Origin: CAZDYP01 sp964509505
Lineage (GTDB): Bacteria > Chloroflexota > Anaerolineae > JACRMK01
Assembly (NCBI GenBank): GCA_964509505.1
Contig: CAZDYP010000013.1
Span: 1-47,918 of the forward strand
DNA length: 47,918 bases
Direction of reading: 5' to 3'
Translations under genes and position numbers: made by a program
Shown here: positions 16,275 to 24,153 of the stretch, piece by piece
How positions within the stretch are numbered: the stretch's first letter is position 1
How the letters are laid out: each line of letters starts with the position of its first letter
The notes under the pieces: model-generated
Told to the model about the DNA's origin: nothing
What the model saw: only the letters and a program-made list of their open reading frames with translations
Databases searched by the model: none

Positions 16275-17885
16275 TTAGAATCGCACAGGTTCTTTGAACT
16301 CGCCAAAGATTTCCTTCAACGCGCCGGTAATCTCCCCAACGGTCGCATACGCCCTCACCGCGTGCAGCATCGCGGGCATCAAATTCACACCCGACTTGGC
16401 ATCGTCGCGCACACGTTGCAACGCTGCTGCAACGGCGTTCGCGTCGCGCTCGGCTTTCACTTGCCCGAGGCGGCGCAGCTGTTCCTCCGTCGCTGCGGGC
16501 TTGTATTGATGTAACTCCACCTCGCGCGAAATTTTGCCTGCTTCGGTGCGATATTTGTTTACGCCAATCTTCACAATCTCGCCGCGCTGCAGCTTCTGCT
16601 CGTAGATGAGCGCCTGTCGTGCGACTTCCGCTTGAATATAGCCCTCGCGGATGGCGCGCACAATACCGCCCATCTCCGTATCCACGCGCTGCATCTCCGC
16701 GACGATGAGCTTCTCCAGCTCGTTCGTCAACCACTCGATGTAATACGAGCCGCCCAGCGGATCCACCGTATCGCTCAAGCCCATCTCCTCCGCAAGAATC
16801 TGCATCGTGCGCAGCGAAATAAGCGACGCCTTCTCGCTTGGAATCGTGTAGGCTTCGTCGTAGCAGCAGAGCGCCATCGTCTGCGCGCCGCTCAAGGCGG
16901 AGATGAGCGCGTAATAGGCGCCGCGCACGATGTTGTTCTCTGGTTCTTCGATGGTGAGACCGCCGCCGCCGCCGCCCGCGATCATCTTCATCTGCAGCGT
17001 GTCGGGTTGCGTTGCGCCAAACTCGTCGCGCATGAGCTTTGCCCACAAGCGCCGCGCCGCGCGAAACTTGGCGACCTGCTCCCACAAATTCCCGAAGATG
17101 TCGAAGTTGAACGACACGCGTCCCGCGAACTCGTCCACATGCAAGCCTCGCGCGACGACGCGCTGAATGTACGCGCGCGCGATGCAGTACGCATACGCGA
17201 TTTCCTGCACGGGCGTCGCGCCCGACTCGCGGATGTGATAGCCGCACACCGAAACAGGGTAATACTTCGGCGCATGGCGCGCGCAAAATTCCATCGTGTC
17301 CGCAATCATGCGAATCGCCGGCTCGACGGGAAAAATCCACGCGCCGCGCCCGACGTATTCCTTGAGGATGTCGTTCTGCGTCGTGCCGCGCACCTCGCTT
17401 GATGGCACGCCTTGTTTTTCCGCAACTGAAAGATACATCGCCAGGATGATCGGTGTGACGGCGTTGATGGTCAGCGAAACGCTCACCTTGTCAAGCGGAA
17501 TGCCGTCGAACGCAACTTCCATATCGCGCAACGAATCAATCGCCATGCCCACGCGCCCGACCTCGCCTTCCGCGCGCGGGTCGTCGGAATCGAGCCCCAT
17601 CTGCGTCGGCAAATCGAAGGCGACGTTGAGCGCGTTCTGTCCGCGTTCGATGAGGAACTTGAAGCGCCCATTCGTGTCGTACGGTGTGCCGAAGCCCGCA
17701 TACTGACGCATCGTGAACGGACGCGCGCGATACATGAGCGGATGAATGCCGCGCGTAAATGGAAATTGGCCGGGCAAACCAATCTCGCGCGCCGCATCTA
17801 TGTCCGCAATCTCGGCGGGCCCATAGACGGGCTTGACCGTAATGCCCGATTCTAAAATCACGTCACGAATTTTCTGGTTGGACAT
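16275..17885 (-). CDS. Adenosylcobalamin-dependent acyl-CoA mutase, catalytic (large) subunit, methylmalonyl-CoA mutase family
   Basis: A 536-residue TIM-barrel subunit lacking the B12 domain, which is encoded separately at 19328-19741. Substrate-binding residues of methylmalonyl-CoA mutase are present by alignment from memory: Tyr in RQYAGFGT (human Tyr110), Arg in GRGAWIFPVEP (human Arg228) and His in CGYHIRESG (human His265). However, the conserved HxQTSGWSLT strand is replaced by IAGGGGGGLT, and the Asn that contacts adenosine (HTNALDE) is Cys (LCCYDE). The product may therefore rearrange a different acyl-CoA. GGAGGG five bases before the ATG supports the start. Isobutyryl-CoA-type mutases have Gln instead of the Arg, which argues against that subgroup. 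Confidence 0.85.
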   Translation of the reverse strand: MSNQKIRDVILESGITVKPVYGPAEIADIDAAREIGLPGQFPFTRGIHPLMYRARPFTMRQYAGFGTPYDTNGRFKFLIERGQNALNVAFDLPTQMGLDSDDPRAEGEVGRVGMAIDSLRDMEVAFDGIPLDKVSVSLTINAVTPIILAMYLSVAEKQGVPSSEVRGTTQNDILKEYVGRGAWIFPVEPAIRMIADTMEFCARHAPKYYPVSVCGYHIRESGATPVQEIAYAYCIARAYIQRVVARGLHVDEFAGRVSFNFDIFGNLWEQVAKFRAARRLWAKLMRDEFGATQPDTLQMKMIAGGGGGGLTIEEPENNIVRGAYYALISALSGAQTMALCCYDEAYTIPSEKASLISLRTMQILAEEMGLSDTVDPLGGSYYIEWLTNELEKLIVAEMQRVDTEMGGIVRAIREGYIQAEVARQALIYEQKLQRGEIVKIGVNKYRTEAGKISREVELHQYKPAATEEQLRRLGQVKAERDANAVAAALQRVRDDAKSGVNLMPAMLHAVRAYATVGEITGALKEIFGEFKEPVRF

Positions 17886-17911
17886 AGTTTCCCTCCTATC
17901 CTCGTTGCGTC

Positions 17912-17977
17912 GAGGAGCAAGGCGTTCTCTAACGCCGTCAGCGGCAGCCCCGCCGCGCGCAAGCGCGCGCGCTCCTC
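17912..17977. repeat. Palindromic cluster upstream of the mutase gene
   Basis: Outer arms GAGGAGC (17912-17918) and GCTCCTC (17971-17977) enclose two small hairpins: GGCGTT-CTCT-AACGCC (17921-17936) and GCGCGC-AA-GCGCGC near 17955-17970. It lies between the mutase start and the transposase remnant. A terminator for upstream genes is possible, but no T-run is seen. Confidence 0.55.
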
Positions 17978-17990
17978 TTACCCTATCTCA

Positions 17991-18140
17991 TCACACCCAA
18001 TCTTTGTCAATTGCGATCCACGCCTCATCACCTAATTCGTAATTCCGACAACTCGAATACGGATAGTCGGTGGGCTTGCTAACCAATCCCGCGCGCACTG
18101 GATTGTTGTGAATGTAATTCAATTTCTGCCGCCTATCAAT
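17991..18140 (-). pseudogene. C-terminal remnant of a REP-associated tyrosine transposase (RAYT, IS200-like)
   Basis: On the minus strand the codons read RQKLNYIHNNPVRAGLV, then SKPTDYPYSSCRNYELG and a stop at 17991-17993. This is the highly characteristic end of RAYT/Y1 transposases (KLNYIHNNPVRAGLV...YPYSS). The catalytic HUH motif and the tyrosine are absent, and an in-frame stop lies at 18141-18143. It is a relic of about 49 codons abutting the truncated flavin reductase. RAYTs mobilise short palindromic REP elements in other genomes, which is relevant to the palindromes found here. Confidence 0.85.
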
Positions 18141-18464
18141 TCAACGGTACGATGGAACTCGGGCGTGTGAAGATGGGTGGGCGGGTGTGAATGACATTCG
18201 TGATGTAATAAACGTCGCCACTTCCGCGCCGGGCGCATTCACGACGAACTCTTGGCGTGCTAGAATGTTCTGCGCCGTCCAGTGTTTGAGGTTGCAACCT
18301 AGCGCGAGCAGGGGCGGGTCGAAAGCCATCATCGAAACCCAGCTTTTCGGCGCGATGTTTGACACATCATTGGCGTTGAGCGTCGTGACGAGCATGATCT
18401 GTCGCAGCAACGCCGATGGTCTCCATGCGTTTTTGTCAAGCGTGAGTGCGATTTGCGGTTTCAT
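18141..18464 (-). pseudogene. Truncated flavin reductase-like (FMN-binding split barrel) gene
   Basis: The frame beginning MKPQIALTLDKNAW continues with QIMLVTTLNANDVSNIAPKS, MAFDPPLLALGC, TAQNILARQEFVVNAPG, the usual first half of the flavin reductase/FMN-binding split-barrel family (about 200 residues when complete). After about 85 residues homology ends; the last 20 residues look like unrelated sequence, followed by a stop and directly by the RAYT remnant. It is 107 residues, about half the normal length. Its start overlaps the 3' end of the alpha/beta hydrolase gene by 29 bases. Loss by transposon-related deletion is the simplest explanation. Confidence 0.72.
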
Positions 18465-19281
18465 GCTGCGCCGTCTCGTGCAGAAACGCTTCCAGCAGCG
18501 CGTTGAACGTCGCAGGGTTTTCCCAGTGCGGCGAGTGCCCAGCATTGGCAATCACTTGCGCCGCGCCGCGCCACAGCGTCGGCATGGACAAGCGGTTGAT
18601 GTAATCTAGGTTGATCAATTGCTCGTGTGCGCCGTGGAACACGGCGAGTGGTTGTTGCATGGTGGCGACAATGGCGACCTCATCCGCATAACCGTTGGGT
18701 GCGATGCTCGCCGCAAGCGTGCTGCGCGCATTGCCGTCGGTGCGCTGAATATCGGCGAGAAATGTTTCTGGTATAGATGCGCCGGGCTTGAGGCACGCCG
18801 CTGCGAAACCGCGCGCTTCCGCCTCGCTCAACGTCGGATTGAACGCCGCGCCCATGGCGGGGTTGGGCAAGAACGCTTCGTTCATCGCTGGCGGAAACGC
18901 CAGCGGCGGTGTGCCGAAGATTACGAAGCCGCGCGCGTTGGGCAGCTGATTCACGGCTTCGAGCACGATGTGTCCGCCCAGACTCCAACCGACGAACACC
19001 GCATCGCTCAAGCCCAATTGTTTGGCGACCTCGACGACGACGCGTGCGTAGCCCGGCAAGTTGTAGGTCGTGGATGGGTTCGCGGCATTGGACGATTGTC
19101 CATGACCGGGCAAGTCCAGCGCCGCCAAGCGAAACGTCTCGCCCAATGGGCTTTCGAGTTGATATTGATACGAGCGACTCGAACACGAGTTGCCGTGAAT
19201 GAGCAACGCGGCAGGCCCCGCGCCCTTACTGCTGTAAACGGCGATACGATCTGATCCGACTGACACCATGTGCGCTTCCAT
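18436..19281 (-). CDS. Alpha/beta-fold hydrolase
   Basis: A 281-residue single-domain hydrolase. The oxyanion region is LLIHGNSCSSRSYQYQL, the nucleophile elbow is GWSLGG, and the catalytic histidine is in AGHSPHWENP. The usual acid position lies in AVFHGAHEQLINLDY. Candidate roles are a C-C hydrolase, esterase or CoA-thioesterase; the sequence does not decide. GGAGG with a five-base spacer selects the ATG at 19281 over an ATG three bases earlier. It lies between the two mutase subunit genes, which suggests a function in the same CoA-ester pathway. Confidence 0.85.
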   Translation of the reverse strand: MEAHMVSVGSDRIAVYSSKGAGPAALLIHGNSCSSRSYQYQLESPLGETFRLAALDLPGHGQSSNAANPSTTYNLPGYARVVVEVAKQLGLSDAVFVGWSLGGHIVLEAVNQLPNARGFVIFGTPPLAFPPAMNEAFLPNPAMGAAFNPTLSEAEARGFAAACLKPGASIPETFLADIQRTDGNARSTLAASIAPNGYADEVAIVATMQQPLAVFHGAHEQLINLDYINRLSMPTLWRGAAQVIANAGHSPHWENPATFNALLEAFLHETAQHETANRTHA

Positions 19282-19327
19282 CATTGCCTCCGTATAAGAA
19301 AATTTTTGAAAGCATCCCTGAACCCAG

Positions 19328-19741
19328 CTAATCCGTGGCTGCGCGCTGCGTGCGCTCGCGAATGAACGCAGCGATGTCGTCAAAACTACTGCTCGTCGGG
19401 AACACGCCCGCGATGCCGAGTGCGCGCAGCGCCTCGTGATCGCGTTGTGGGATGTTGCCGCCGACCATCACCAGCTTATCATCCATACCTTGCTCACGCA
19501 ATTGTGCCATCAGCTTCTGCGTGATAGGCACGTGCGCGCCCGACAAAATCGAAAGCCCAATCACATCTACGTCCTCTTGCATCGCCGCTTCGACGATTTC
19601 CTCGACGGTGCGATGCAAGCCTGTATAAATCACCTCGAAGCCTGCATCGCGCAACGCCAACGCGACCACCTTCGCGCCGCGATCATGCCCATCCAGTCCG
19701 GGTTTCGCAATCAATACTCGTATCGGTCTTGTGTTGCTCAT
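19328..19741 (-). CDS. Adenosylcobalamin-dependent acyl-CoA mutase, cobalamin-binding (small) subunit
   Basis: A 137-residue B12-binding domain. It has the base-off/His-on signature DGHDRG (about residues 17-22; His coordinates cobalt), then GLSILSG and VMVGGNIP, which cradle the nucleotide tail. It would combine with the large subunit at 16275-17885 to form a complete mutase. Length and sequence fit the stand-alone small subunits of split methylmalonyl-, isobutyryl- or hydroxyisobutyryl-CoA mutases. GAGGGAGC precedes the ATG. It is separated from the large-subunit gene by a hydrolase and a broken flavin reductase. Confidence 0.9.
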   Translation of the reverse strand: MSNTRPIRVLIAKPGLDGHDRGAKVVALALRDAGFEVIYTGLHRTVEEIVEAAMQEDVDVIGLSILSGAHVPITQKLMAQLREQGMDDKLVMVGGNIPQRDHEALRALGIAGVFPTSSSFDDIAAFIRERTQRAATD

Positions 19742-19749
19742 GCTCCCTC

Positions 19750-19812
19750 ACTCAGTGTTCAGTGAACAGTGAACAGTGGACAGTCCATTTCACGATTCAC
19801 ATTTCACTGTTC
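19750..19812. repeat. Heptamer word repeat GTGAACA with inverted copy
   Basis: Copies of GTGAACA/CAGTGAA are followed by inverted TTCACTGTTCAC words, filling the gap between the thiolase and the mutase small-subunit gene and touching the thiolase 3' end. Confidence 0.65.
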
Positions 19813-21008
19813 ACTTTCACGACGCACGCCATCGCCGTATCGCCTGCCGCGCAACCCGTGAACAAACCATAACCGCCGCCGCGCATTGCGAGTTCTTCGA
19901 TGAGTTCGATGATGAGCCGCATGCCGGTGGGCCCCTGCGGATGTCCAAAGATGAGCGACGAGCCATAATGGTTCATCGCTTCAGGCTTCACACCCGTTTG
20001 TTCGCAAAAGTAAATGTCGTTCACGGCGAAAGGGTTGTGCGTCTTGATGGCACTCATATCCTTGATGGTGAGCCCGGCCGCGTTGAGCGCGACCTGCGAT
20101 GCAGGCACGGGCGCTTGTCCCATGAAGCCTTTCTTCGCGCGCGCCGTGCCGACTGCCAGCAATTGCACGGTGATACTTGCATCGCGTGACAGCTCGCGCG
20201 CTTGGTCTTTCGTCGTGACGATGACCCCCGCGTTGCCGTCGGCAGGATACGTCTGTCCGCCAAACGTGACCGTGCCGCCCTGCAGCACAGGCTTGAGTCG
20301 CGCCAACCCTTCCCGCGTGGTGGGGAACACGCCTTCGTCGTCTTTCACTATCGTCAGCGCTTTGCGCCCACTCGGCTCCTTCACTTCGATTGGCGTGACC
20401 ATGTAGCGACGATGAAACGCGCCATCCTCTTTGAGCGCGTCTTGATACTGCGAATAGCGCAACAACATCATTTCGTCTTGTTGCTCTTTGCTGATGTCCG
20501 CATCGCGTGCGACGTTCTCCGCCGTTTGAATCATCGCGTTCTTGGCGTGCGGATCGAAGTTGAAATTGTCCCACACCCAATCTTCGGCGTCGCCCTTGCC
20601 GCCCGCGCCGAGCGGATTCGGATAGTAGATGTGGGGTCCGTTGCTGCACCGGTCGAGCGTGATGCCCAACACCGTTTCACTCGCGCCTTGTTCTACCTCT
20701 AGCGCCGCCGACGCCAACACCCGCGCGCTCGTCGCGCACGCTTGCGAGAGCATGGGGCCCGTGATGTGCGGCGCGCCTATCAACGCGGCGAGCCACGGCG
20801 CGCCGTAGAACGAGTGCTTCTGCGGCACCGTCCAACCGAGATGCAGCGCATCGAATGTGTCGGGCGTGATGTGGCGCTCCTGCAACGCGCGCAACGCGAC
20901 CTCTGCCGCAAACGTAATCGGATGCAAATTGGCGAAGCTGCCCTGCCAGCGCACGAACGGCGTTGACCAATAACCGCCATACGGGATGAACACATTTTGA
21001 AGTTTCAT
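19797..21008 (-). CDS. Thiolase family acyl-CoA acetyltransferase
   Basis: A 403-residue thiolase. The nucleophilic cysteine is in SQACATSARVL (about residue 91). The C-terminal triad elements are HNPFAVND, the His of FGHPQGPTGMR and the Cys of TGCAAGDTA. It would cleave 3-oxoacyl-CoA to acetyl-CoA and a shortened acyl-CoA, the last step of beta-oxidation. GGAGCATCT precedes the ATG. The N-terminus (IPYGGYWSTPFVRWQGSF) is unlike classical thiolases and suggests a branch-specific subgroup. It sits with MaoC and acyl-CoA dehydrogenase genes. Confidence 0.88.
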   Translation of the reverse strand: MKLQNVFIPYGGYWSTPFVRWQGSFANLHPITFAAEVALRALQERHITPDTFDALHLGWTVPQKHSFYGAPWLAALIGAPHITGPMLSQACATSARVLASAALEVEQGASETVLGITLDRCSNGPHIYYPNPLGAGGKGDAEDWVWDNFNFDPHAKNAMIQTAENVARDADISKEQQDEMMLLRYSQYQDALKEDGAFHRRYMVTPIEVKEPSGRKALTIVKDDEGVFPTTREGLARLKPVLQGGTVTFGGQTYPADGNAGVIVTTKDQARELSRDASITVQLLAVGTARAKKGFMGQAPVPASQVALNAAGLTIKDMSAIKTHNPFAVNDIYFCEQTGVKPEAMNHYGSSLIFGHPQGPTGMRLIIELIEELAMRGGGYGLFTGCAAGDTAMACVVKVNSEM

Positions 21009-21019
21009 AGATGCTCCAC

Positions 21020-21047
21020 ACTGGGATTGGGATTTGGAATTTGGAAG
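21020..21047. repeat. Short-word repeat (GGGATTT/GGAATTT)
   Basis: Four degenerate 7-bp words lie between the MaoC gene and the thiolase start. No inverted copy is obvious here. Confidence 0.45.
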
Positions 21048-21500
21048 TTATCCCCGTTTCATCATTAACACCCACTGCCCCTCAACCACCGCCTTGCCAT
21101 GTTGATTCTTCACCGTCGTGTCCATCGTGACTATGCCGCGCTCGGACTTGGATGTTTCTTTCTTCTCTGCGACTTTGAGTTCGAGGTGAATCGTGTCGCC
21201 AAACTTCACCGCGCCAACATACTGCACGGTTTGTTGCATCAGCGCGATGGTCGTGCCTTCAAAGATGCCGAGTTGGTTTGCCTGTCCCGTTGCAATCGCC
21301 AGCACCAGCGCGCCATGCGCGATGCGTCCGCCGAACGGCGTGGACTTCGCAAATTCTTCGTCGGTGTGCAATGGGTTGTAGTCGCCCGCTACACCCGCGA
21401 AATGCGCGACGTCGGCTTCGGTGACCGTGCGCGCTTGACACACGAAGACATCGCCGACGTTGAATTGATCGTACGTGAGACCGCGTGGTTTGTATGACAT
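21048..21500 (-). CDS. MaoC-family enoyl-CoA hydratase
   Basis: A 150-residue single hot-dog-fold hydratase. The catalytic Asp/His pair lies in GDYNPLHTDEEFA, followed by FGGRIAHGALVLAIATG, the core helix motif of R-specific enoyl-CoA hydratases (PhaJ type). It hydrates a 2-enoyl-CoA to the 3-hydroxyacyl-CoA. The ATG at 21500 has GGAG six bases upstream. It follows the acyl-CoA dehydrogenase in the operon, so the order dehydrogenase, hydratase, thiolase reproduces beta-oxidation, apart from a missing 3-hydroxyacyl-CoA dehydrogenase. Confidence 0.88.
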   Translation of the reverse strand: MSYKPRGLTYDQFNVGDVFVCQARTVTEADVAHFAGVAGDYNPLHTDEEFAKSTPFGGRIAHGALVLAIATGQANQLGIFEGTTIALMQQTVQYVGAVKFGDTIHLELKVAEKKETSKSERGIVTMDTTVKNQHGKAVVEGQWVLMMKRG

Positions 21501-21515
21501 GCGTTGCTCCATGAA

Positions 21516-21584
21516 TAATTTCAGATTTCAGATGTGAAAACTAGACCACCCAAGCTTCAAGCTGCAATCTCAAATCTGAAATGG
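21516..21584. repeat. Heptamer word repeat TTTCAGA with inverted copy
   Basis: ATTTCAGATTTCAGA is followed after a spacer by the inverted TCAAATCTGAAAT, filling the spacer between the acyl-CoA dehydrogenase and MaoC genes. Confidence 0.65.
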
Positions 21585-22727
21585 TCAAAGCCCCATTTCC
21601 TTCGCAATGATGTTCCGCAACAGCTCGCCCGTGCCGCCGCCATACAGCAAGAAGCGCGAGTCACGATAGAAGCGTTGCGGCGCAAGTTCCATCGCCATGC
21701 CATACGCGCCGAAGATGCGCGTCGCTTCGTCGGCGCATTGTGCGGCAACCTCCGTCGGATACAATTTGGCAATGGCGGCTTCTTTGTTGCACGGTTTCTG
21801 TTGGTCAATGAGCCACGCGCCATAATGCACGTACAGACGCGACAACTCGATTGCCGTTTCCATGTCCGCGAGTTTGTGTTGGATGGCTTGGAACTCGCCA
21901 ATCGTTTTGCCGAACGCCACGCGCTCATGCGCGTAACGCAGCGCCTCGTCGCGCGCCGCCCGCGCCAAGCCCACGCCGAGCGCGCCCGTCATAATGCGAA
22001 TCTCGTTCAGCATCTCGCGCAACGCCGCGAAGCCCATGCCCTCCTTGCCGCCGAATAAATTTTCCTTTGGCACGCGCACGCCGCTCAACGTCACTTCGGC
22101 TGTCTCCGACGCCACCACGCCCACCTTCTCGATTTTCTTGCTGACGCTCAAACCCGCCGCGCCCTTTTCGACGAGGAACATATCAATGCCCTTGAAGCCC
22201 GCGCTCGGATTCGTCTTCGCGGCGATGGTGAAGAAGTCGGCGCGCGTCGCGGAGGTGATCCACGTCTTCACGCCATCCAGCACGTACTCGTCGCCGTCGC
22301 GCACGGCGCGCGTCGTCATCGCGCCGAGGTCGCTGCCCGCGTTTGGCTCAGTCATAGCGATCGTGCCAACCTTCTCGCCGCGAATCGCAGGCGCCAACAA
22401 TCGCTCGCGTTGCGCTTCCGTGCCGAAACGATAAACGAAATTCGTACCCATCAAGCATTGCATCATCGCCGCCGCCGCGAGTGACAAGTAGCCATACGCC
22501 AGCTCTTCGAGGAAGATGGCGAACATCAGCGCATCGCCATCCGCGCCGCCGTATTTTTCGGGATAGCGCAGACCAAGATAACCCAAGTCACCCAACAGCT
22601 TGAACAGGGTCATGGGAAACTCGGCTTTCGCTTCCATCTCCGCGACACGCGGCGCGACTTCGCCCGCGACGAAATCCGCGACGGCGCGACGGAAGGCTAG
22701 GTGTTCTGGTGATAAGGTGAAGTCCAT
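21585..22727 (-). CDS. Acyl-CoA dehydrogenase
   Basis: A 380-residue flavoprotein with AMTEPNAGSDLGAMTTRAVRD as the FAD/substrate region (residues about 120-140) and YGMAMELAPQRFYRD plus LLYGGGTGELLR near the end. The medium-chain-type catalytic Glu (IYEGT) is replaced by Gly (YGGGT). A Glu in LREMLNEIRIMTGALG aligns with the alternative catalytic Glu of isovaleryl-CoA dehydrogenase (LERLVLAGG). This suggests a branched-chain or long-chain-type active site, which is inference. It oxidises acyl-CoA to enoyl-CoA and passes electrons to ETF. No ETF genes are in the window. Confidence 0.9.
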   Translation of the reverse strand: MDFTLSPEHLAFRRAVADFVAGEVAPRVAEMEAKAEFPMTLFKLLGDLGYLGLRYPEKYGGADGDALMFAIFLEELAYGYLSLAAAAMMQCLMGTNFVYRFGTEAQRERLLAPAIRGEKVGTIAMTEPNAGSDLGAMTTRAVRDGDEYVLDGVKTWITSATRADFFTIAAKTNPSAGFKGIDMFLVEKGAAGLSVSKKIEKVGVVASETAEVTLSGVRVPKENLFGGKEGMGFAALREMLNEIRIMTGALGVGLARAARDEALRYAHERVAFGKTIGEFQAIQHKLADMETAIELSRLYVHYGAWLIDQQKPCNKEAAIAKLYPTEVAAQCADEATRIFGAYGMAMELAPQRFYRDSRFLLYGGGTGELLRNIIAKEMGL

Positions 22728-22735
22728 GTCCTATC

Positions 22736-22803
22736 TTTCAACACGAAGGCGCAAAGGCGCGAACAAAAATATCTTTGTGTTCTTTGTGAATGCTTTGTGT
22801 TTA
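22736..22803. repeat. Intergenic hairpin repeat (TTTCAACACGAAG type)
   Basis: TTTCAACACGAAGGCGC is followed by CTTTGTGTTCTTTGTG and CTTTGTGTTT, the fourth member of the CACGAAG hairpin family. In the remaining spacer, two perfect hairpins follow: GGCGGATG-GCCA-CATCCGCC (22841-22860) and CGCTGGA-TGAATACC-TCCAGCG (22869-22890). No T-run is present. Confidence 0.6.
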
Positions 22804-22929
22804 TATCAGTTTCCTAACAAGGGTATGGGAAAATTTGCTCAAGGCGGATGGCCACATCCGCCGTTGGACGCTGGATGAATACCTCCAGCGCGAGCCATCC
22901 TTTCCATGCGAGCGGAAACCGACATAACC

Positions 22930-24153
22930 CTAAACGATTCCTTGCGTTTTCAGGCGAGTGACATCATACCCCAACCCACCAATGATACGCTCGTTGTCCT
23001 CGCCCAGACGCGGCGGAAACTTCATCGTCAGATTCCGTTCACGCAGATGGTTCGTCAGCACGACGGGCGCAGGCAGGTGAATCGTTACGCCGGTGCGCGT
23101 GTCGCGCGCCGTCACCAGGTTCCCGCTCACACGCTCATCGTCAATCACGTCGCGCACGGTGTTGACTTGCGAGACTGGCACACCCAGCGCATTGAAAAAC
23201 GCGAGCCATGCTTTTGTGTCCTTCGCGCTTATACTTTCGCGCATTTCGCGTTCCAAAGTCTTCACAGCTGCAATGCGTCCCGCATTGCGCCGATACTCGT
23301 CGCGCGCGAGCGACGCAAACTCCGGCGTGGCGACGATGCTCTCCCATTGCTTATCGTTGCCAACGGCGAGGTAGAGGAAGCCGTCTTGCGTTGGGAAGAC
23401 GCCAACAGGCGCAAAGAATTGATGACTGTTGCCCTTGCGCTCCACCGTCTGTCCAAAACTTTTCGTGAGCATCATCGGACTGTTCATCCATGAGACCGCG
23501 CTCTGAAACATCGCCACGTCAATGCGCGTCCCCTCACCCGTGCGCTCGCGCAGATACAACGCGCGCATCACTTGACCGTATGCGTGTTCGCCCGCGCCCA
23601 AGTCCACCATCGGCAAACCAAACACAAACGGCGCGCCGTCGCTCTCACCCGTCAAGTCCATGAAGCCAGCGCGCGCTTGTAAGATGGGATCGTATGCGGC
23701 TTCGTTGCTGTCGGGACCGAAGCCCGTGATGCCGACCCAAATCAAATCAGGTTTGATGACGCGCAACGTCTCATAGTCAATACCGAGTTTGGCGTAATCT
23801 TTCGGGCGTTGATTCGTGGCGAAGATGTCAACGGGCAAACGCGCGACGAGCTCATGCAAAATTTTTTTGCCGTCGTCGTGCGCGAGGTTGAGCGTAATCG
23901 CTTCCTTGCCTGCATTGTTCGGCAAGAAGTACGCGTTCATGCCTTCCTCGCCCAAGACGTTCGCGCCCACCCAACGGTTCGGATCGCCGCGCGGCGGATT
24001 CTCCACGCGAATCACGCGCAGCCCTTCTTGCGCGAGATGCAACGTGAGATATGGCAGCGTCGTCGCCTGTTCGATAGAGAGGACAGTCAAATCAGCCAAC
24101 GATGCCAAACGTGCCAAAGGTGCCAAATTGGATTCGTTTATCTGATTTGGCAT
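22930..24153 (-). CDS. Family III (CaiB/BaiF) CoA-transferase
   Basis: A roughly 407-residue family III CoA-transferase. Landmarks are LTLHLAQEGLRVIRVENPPRGDP near the N-terminus, NAGKEAITLNLAHDDGKKIL, YDPILQARAGFMDLTG and the likely catalytic aspartate in GLPMVDLGAGEHAYG. It moves CoA between acids, activating a carboxylate. The true start is uncertain: the N-terminal segment ESNLAPLARLASLAD is itself encoded by TTGGCA-word repeats, and upstream the frame stays open through MPNEPT repeats and an assembly gap. The ATG at 24153 is the last ATG before the conserved domain. Confidence 0.85.
   Translation of the reverse strand: MPNQINESNLAPLARLASLADLTVLSIEQATTLPYLTLHLAQEGLRVIRVENPPRGDPNRWVGANVLGEEGMNAYFLPNNAGKEAITLNLAHDDGKKILHELVARLPVDIFATNQRPKDYAKLGIDYETLRVIKPDLIWVGITGFGPDSNEAAYDPILQARAGFMDLTGESDGAPFVFGLPMVDLGAGEHAYGQVMRALYLRERTGEGTRIDVAMFQSAVSWMNSPMMLTKSFGQTVERKGNSHQFFAPVGVFPTQDGFLYLAVGNDKQWESIVATPEFASLARDEYRRNAGRIAAVKTLEREMRESISAKDTKAWLAFFNALGVPVSQVNTVRDVIDDERVSGNLVTARDTRTGVTIHLPAPVVLTNHLRERNLTMKFPPRLGEDNERIIGGLGYDVTRLKTQGIV

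Noticed and set aside
16266..17340. Large minus-strand extension of the DUF6125-like frame
   Set aside because: It overlaps the mutase gene in another frame, is Arg-rich and has no domain. The ATG at 16254 has a proper ribosome-binding site.
22841..22890. Two perfect hairpins as Rho-independent terminators
   Set aside because: Neither is followed by a T-run on either strand. They fit the palindromic-repeat class better.
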